A stretch of DNA of 62,355 nt from an uncultured Clostridia bacterium (GTDB taxonomy: Bacteria > Bacillota > Clostridia > Oscillospirales > Ruminococcaceae). Location of the stretch: the NCBI GenBank assembly GCA_947627455.1, contig CANQWC010000012.1:1-62355 (forward strand), written 5' to 3'. Below the pieces are notes generated by a model. It saw nothing but the letters and a program-made list of their open reading frames with translations. It searched no databases and had not been told where the DNA came from. Within the stretch, counting starts at the first letter, position 1. Each line of letters opens with the position of its first letter. Shown in pieces: positions 59,188 to 62,355 of the stretch. The translations under genes were made by a program, and so were the position numbers.

Positions 59188-60593
59188 GACTGCCTCCTTT
59201 TTACGACCGTGCCCTGCCTCGTCTCCTCGACTGTATAGCCGAGCGTCGAGATTTTGTCTCTTATTTCGTCGGCGAGCGCGAAATTCTTTTCCTTTCTTGC
59301 GGCCCTGCGCTGCTCAAGAAGAGCGGTTATCTCCTCGGGCAGTTCCTCGGGCTTGTTTTCAGGCTTCGGGGCGCGGTTCAAAAGCCCGAGCGAGAGCACG
59401 CTGTCAAAGTCCTTTATAAGCTCAAGCTTCGAGGCGTCGGAAATATCGGCTTTTAAAACGTCATAAACCGCCGTCACCGCAAGCGATGTGTTGAGGTCGT
59501 TGTCCATCGCGGCCTTAAAGCTCTCCCTTAGAGCGAGATATTTTTCATCTCGAACAGCCTCGCCGTCGGGGCTAAGCCTCGCCACCCTCGCGATAAGCTT
59601 TTCAAAAGCCTGCGCCGAGTTGTCAAGGTTCTCCCAGCTGAACATCAGCCCCTTGCGGTAGTGGCTCTGAAGGCAGAAGAATCGGTATGCGAGCGGGTCA
59701 TAGCCCTTTTGCTCCAAAAGCGAAACGGTGAGGAATTCGCCCTTTGACTTTGACATCTTTCCGCCCTCGGTGTTGAGGTGGTGCACATGGAACCACTGGC
59801 GGCACCACTCATGCCCGAGATAAGCCTCCGACTGCGCGATCTCGTTTGTGTGATGCGGAAAAGCGTTGTCTATTCCTCCGCAGTGCAAATCGAGATATTC
59901 GCCGTTGTTTTTCATCGAAATGCATGAGCATTCGATGTGCCACCCGGGGTATCCTATCCCCCAAGGCGACTCCCACTTAAGCTCCTGATCCTCGAACTTC
60001 GACTTTGTGAACCAAAGCACGAAATCGGTTTTATTGCGCTTGTTGCCGTCGGCCTCGACCCCTTCGCGAACGCCCACCGCAAGGTCTTCCTCCGAAAAAT
60101 CATTAAACACATAATATTTTTCAAGCTTAGACGTGTCGAAATATATATTCCCGCCCGCCTCATAAGCATAGCCCTTTTCGATCAGCGCCGATATCACCCT
60201 GATGAATTCGTCTATACAGCTCGTCGCGGGAACGATTGTATCGGGCTTGCGGATATTAAGCTTTTGGCAGTCCGCGAAGAAAGCGTCGGTATAAAACTTC
60301 GCGATCTCCATGACCGTCTTATGCTCTCTCTTTGCGCCCTTGAGCATTTTGTCGTCGCCCGTGTCTCCGTCTGAGGTCAGGTGCCCGACGTCGGTTATAT
60401 TCATAACCCTGTTGACGTCATACCCCGCCCAGCGAAGATATTTTTCAAGCACGTCCTCCATTATATACGACCTCAGGTTTCCTATGTGCGCATAGTGATA
60501 AACCGTCGGCCCGCAGGTATACATCTCGACGCGTTTCGGCGCATGTGTCACAAATTCGTCCTTGGTTCTTGTGAGGCTGTTGTAAAGTTTCAT
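59184..60593 (-). CDS. cysS: Cysteinyl-tRNA synthetase
   Basis: 469 residues. The zinc and HIGH regions are YTCGPTVYHYAHIGNLR, the later zinc residues are in WHIECSCIS and HHTNEIAQSEA, and the KMSKS loop is GGKMSKSKG. It loads Cys onto tRNA-Cys. It is 5 bp after cysE and presumably controlled by the T-box upstream of that gene. Confidence 0.97.
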   Translation of the reverse strand: MKLYNSLTRTKDEFVTHAPKRVEMYTCGPTVYHYAHIGNLRSYIMEDVLEKYLRWAGYDVNRVMNITDVGHLTSDGDTGDDKMLKGAKREHKTVMEIAKFYTDAFFADCQKLNIRKPDTIVPATSCIDEFIRVISALIEKGYAYEAGGNIYFDTSKLEKYYVFNDFSEEDLAVGVREGVEADGNKRNKTDFVLWFTKSKFEDQELKWESPWGIGYPGWHIECSCISMKNNGEYLDLHCGGIDNAFPHHTNEIAQSEAYLGHEWCRQWFHVHHLNTEGGKMSKSKGEFLTVSLLEQKGYDPLAYRFFCLQSHYRKGLMFSWENLDNSAQAFEKLIARVARLSPDGEAVRDEKYLALRESFKAAMDNDLNTSLAVTAVYDVLKADISDASKLELIKDFDSVLSLGLLNRAPKPENKPEELPEEITALLEQRRAARKEKNFALADEIRDKISTLGYTVEETRQGTVVKRRQS

Positions 60594-60598
60594 TTGTA

Positions 60599-61252
60599 TC
60601 AGTCCTTTTTATGATTCTTAAGATCTTCAATTTCGCGCTCAAGCTCTTCTATCTTTGCGCGCTGGCGGCAGAGCTCCTGCGATACGGGGTCGGGTATATG
60701 CACCTGATCGAGGTCGTTGACCCTGACGCCGTTCCGTCTTACTATTCTTGCGGGAACGCCCACTGCGGTGGCGTTCGGCGGCACTGCGTCCAAAACGACC
60801 GCGTTCGCGGCGATCTTTGCGTTGTCGCCGACCTTGAACGGCCCGAGAACCTTTGCCCCGCAGCCGACCATCACATTGTTGCCGAGGGTCGGGTGGCGCT
60901 TGCCCTTTCCCTTGCCCGTTCCGCCGAGGGTCGCGCCCTGATATAAAAGACAGTTGTCGCCGATCTCGGCGGTTTCGCCGATGACCACCCCTGCGCCGTG
61001 GTCGATGAACAACCCCCTGCCGATCTTCGCGGCGGGGTGAATTTCAATGCCCGTCAAAAGCCTGCCGAGCTGAGACAGAGCCCTCGCGGTGAGTTTAAAC
61101 TGATTTATATAAAGCCTATGGGCGATTCGGTATATTATCACCGCGTGAACGCCCGAATAGGTGAGCAAAACTTCGAGCCTCGACCTTGCGGCGGGGTCGC
61201 GCTCGCGGACTGAATCAATATCTTCAATAACCCTGTTTAAAAATGATGACAT
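60599..61252 (-). CDS. cysE: Serine O-acetyltransferase
   Basis: 217 residues from MSSFLNRVIEDID; an upstream ATG seven codons earlier is less likely. The N-terminal helical domain precedes a left-handed beta helix of hexapeptides (IEIHPAAKIGRGLFIDHG, GVVIGETAEIGDN). It makes O-acetylserine for cysteine synthesis. A coiled-coil end (RQRAKIEELEREIEDLKN) is typical of the Firmicutes form. First gene of a four-gene operon with cysS, the DUF3267 gene and a cyclophilin. Confidence 0.95.
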   Translation of the reverse strand: MSSFLNRVIEDIDSVRERDPAARSRLEVLLTYSGVHAVIIYRIAHRLYINQFKLTARALSQLGRLLTGIEIHPAAKIGRGLFIDHGAGVVIGETAEIGDNCLLYQGATLGGTGKGKGKRHPTLGNNVMVGCGAKVLGPFKVGDNAKIAANAVVLDAVPPNATAVGVPARIVRRNGVRVNDLDQVHIPDPVSQELCRQRAKIEELEREIEDLKNHKKD

Positions 61253-61289
61253 TTTCAGGACTTTTCCTTTCATAAATGTTTCGGAATGT

Positions 61290-61512
61290 AAAAAATCCCC
61301 CTCGCCAAAAGGCGAAAGGGAGGCGCACAAGGCGCGGTTCCACTCCGATTTTCACTCAAAGCCTTAACGCGGCAGACGCGGCGGGATACTTGTGATTCCC
61401 CCGTCGGGCTCGCGGACGCACTTCACCGCTCAGGATACGCGGGGATTCCACCGCCCCCCGCTCTCTCGGCTATCCGAAGAGGGCTACTCTTTCCGTTCAA
61501 AGCCTTTGGATA
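61290..61512 (-). ncRNA. T-box leader (probably cysteine-specific)
   Basis: On the - strand the T-box sequence GGAGTGGAACCGCG lies at 61346-61333. It is followed by a terminator CCCTTTCGCC-TTTT-GGCGAGGGGG and TTTTTT (61323-61291). Stem I begins near GAAAGAGTAGCCC at about 61498. A TGC codon at 61420-61418 is a plausible specifier for tRNA-Cys. Uncharged tRNA would favour the antiterminator and switch on cysE-cysS. Confidence 0.9.
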
Positions 61513-61520
61513 TTATATGC

Positions 61521-61549
61521 AGTATAGCATATATGCGTGAAAAAATCAA
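61521..61549 (-). promoter_or_regulatory. Promoter of the T-box/cysE operon
   Basis: On the - strand TTGATT (61549-61544), 17-bp spacer, TATACT (61526-61521). Confidence 0.85.
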
Positions 61550-61567
61550 GTGTTTGCTGTCGCTAAA

Positions 61568-61928
61568 AGTGCCCAAAACGCGCACATAAAAATAAAAGTT
61601 TTCGGTCAAGCCTTTCTCAAAAGGCTTGCGGGGGTCGAGGGCGAGAAGCCCTCGTCGCAGCCCGCAGGCTGCGAAATCCTTACGAAGGCGCTCCGCAAGG
61701 GGTGAATTGAAAAACAATTCAGTGAATGGTCAGTTATCACAAAGTCGGGCAAAGGCGTAAGCCTTTGCAAAACGATGCTGACAAAAGTGTCCTATTCGTA
61801 GATGGAAAGGGCATCGTTTGACGCCACTGCAAGAGAGGGCGTCCCCTTGTGATACGCAGCGCCGACAGGAGCTGCGAACCTTAAATCATCAAGCCGAGAT
61901 TTTTTATAATGTGGCCGTTTTGGGCACT
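61568..61928 (+). repeat. Multi-hairpin repeat, copy C (TIR-bounded, with an insertion)
   Basis: Ends AGTGCCCAAAACGCGCACAT and the reverse complement of AGTGCCCAAAACGGCCACATT. The body equals copy A up to about 61725 and again from about 61830. Between lies about 105 bp of foreign sequence (GTCAGTTATCACAAAGTCGGG...CGTTTGACGCCAC), part of which matches 56262-56302 in reverse. 61929-62180 has no gene or strong signal apart from a GGCCGC-TTC-GGCC hairpin. Confidence 0.85.
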
Positions 61929-62181
61929 CCCATGTCGCAAAATCCTTTTCCCTCTCCCCTGCCGAAAATTTTTCCGCCCCATGCAATATTTCGCCCGTTT
62001 AAAACGTATTACAAGTGAGGGCACATTTCGGCGGCCGCCGCGTGTTCTCGGTTCACCCTCTCTCAACAATAAGCGTTATACTCAAAATTTGAAACCGTCG
62101 CCACAGGCGACACCTTGAAATTCTGACCTCTGACTTCTGACTTCTGTCCTCTTGATGCGGCCGCTTCGGCCACATCTCCAC

Positions 62182-62209
62182 TTGACAATTCTCAAAATCG
62201 GAGTATAAT
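62182..62209 (+). promoter_or_regulatory. Promoter near the right edge
   Basis: TTGACA (62182-62187), 16-bp spacer, TATAAT (62204-62209). A short frame from ATG 62271 (20 codons) follows and may be the start of a gene broken by the sequence at 62280. Confidence 0.7.
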
Positions 62210-62279
62210 TATTATTAGGGAGAGTTTATACATTCGTGCGCGACGTCAGCACGAAACAGTGGAGATGCACATGAAAAAA

Positions 62280-62355
62280 TTAAGGCAACACCGCACAAAA
62301 AAGTATTCCAAAATGAGTATAAATGTGCTATAATATGTGTATGAACAAACAAATA
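62280..62355 (+). mobile_element. Possible left end of an insertion sequence (cut by window)
   Basis: TAAGGCAACACCGCAC looks like an IS terminal inverted repeat of the IS5/IS1182 kind, from memory of the family. A TATAAT at about 62331 and an ATG at 62341 (MNKQI) would be its promoter and transposase start. The window ends after five codons, so the call is tentative. Confidence 0.4.

Overview
The window looks like chromosomal DNA from a Gram-positive, GC-rich Clostridia (Oscillospirales/Ruminococcaceae-like) bacterium. The signs are a CIRCE-controlled groESL, a dgt-dnaG-rpoD block, a T-box in front of cysE-cysS, strong AGGAGG ribosome-binding sites, Cys-type lipoproteins, and an NHLM-type peptide export locus. 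No rRNA, tRNA or CRISPR array was seen.

Region 1 (1-7950) is an accessory cassette bounded by copies of a 114-bp repeat: three in tandem at the left edge and one inverted at 7192-7292. Inside are six Cys-rich peptides with double-glycine leaders and one radical SAM/SPASM enzyme on the + strand. Facing them on the - strand are three damaged genes: a PP2C/RsbU-like phosphatase with two 1-nt frameshifts, a truncated formyltransferase, and a MATE transporter joined to an RsbW-like ATPase with part of the transporter missing. The inverted repeat abuts the 3' third of a serine recombinase gene, a relic of a mobile element related to the intact one at 20.7-33.4 kb.

Region 2 (7972-18260) holds an agr-like two-component pair whose response regulator has an in-frame TAG. 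It is followed by an NHLM export and regulation operon: a C39-peptidase ABC exporter, a second ABC protein that lacks most of its membrane domain, a STAS protein, an ATPase-like protein, a short HlyD-like protein with an in-frame TAG, and an RsbW-like kinase. A 5'-nucleotidase lipoprotein ends the block. The likely scheme is that the radical SAM enzyme modifies the Cys-rich peptides, the C39 exporter cuts them after Gly-Gly and exports them, and a PP2C/STAS/RsbW partner switch regulates the system. Several parts look broken in this genome.

Region 3 (18333-38500) is chromosomal: a GH26 enzyme, a four-PepSY lipoprotein, an ECF sigma factor with a PepSY anti-sigma-like protein, an M28 peptidase and ComM/YifB. 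It is interrupted by a 12.7-kb integrative mobilizable element (20702-33372). The element has imperfect inverted ends, a type I restriction-modification operon with an extra HEPN-like gene, an iteron-like repeat array, MobC, a relaxase, TnpW and a large serine recombinase.

Region 4 (38600-62355) is mostly housekeeping: phosphohexomutase, CPBP protease, L31, YigZ, dgt-dnaG-rpoD, a CBM9-like wall protein, groESL, an OmpR-type regulator with an acidic tail-anchored protein and HtrA, a PrsA-like lipoprotein, and a T-box-led cysE-cysS-DUF3267-cyclophilin operon. Three copies of a multi-hairpin, partly TIR-bounded repeat (40.5, 55.8 and 61.6 kb) show compensatory stem changes. The right edge probably enters an insertion sequence.
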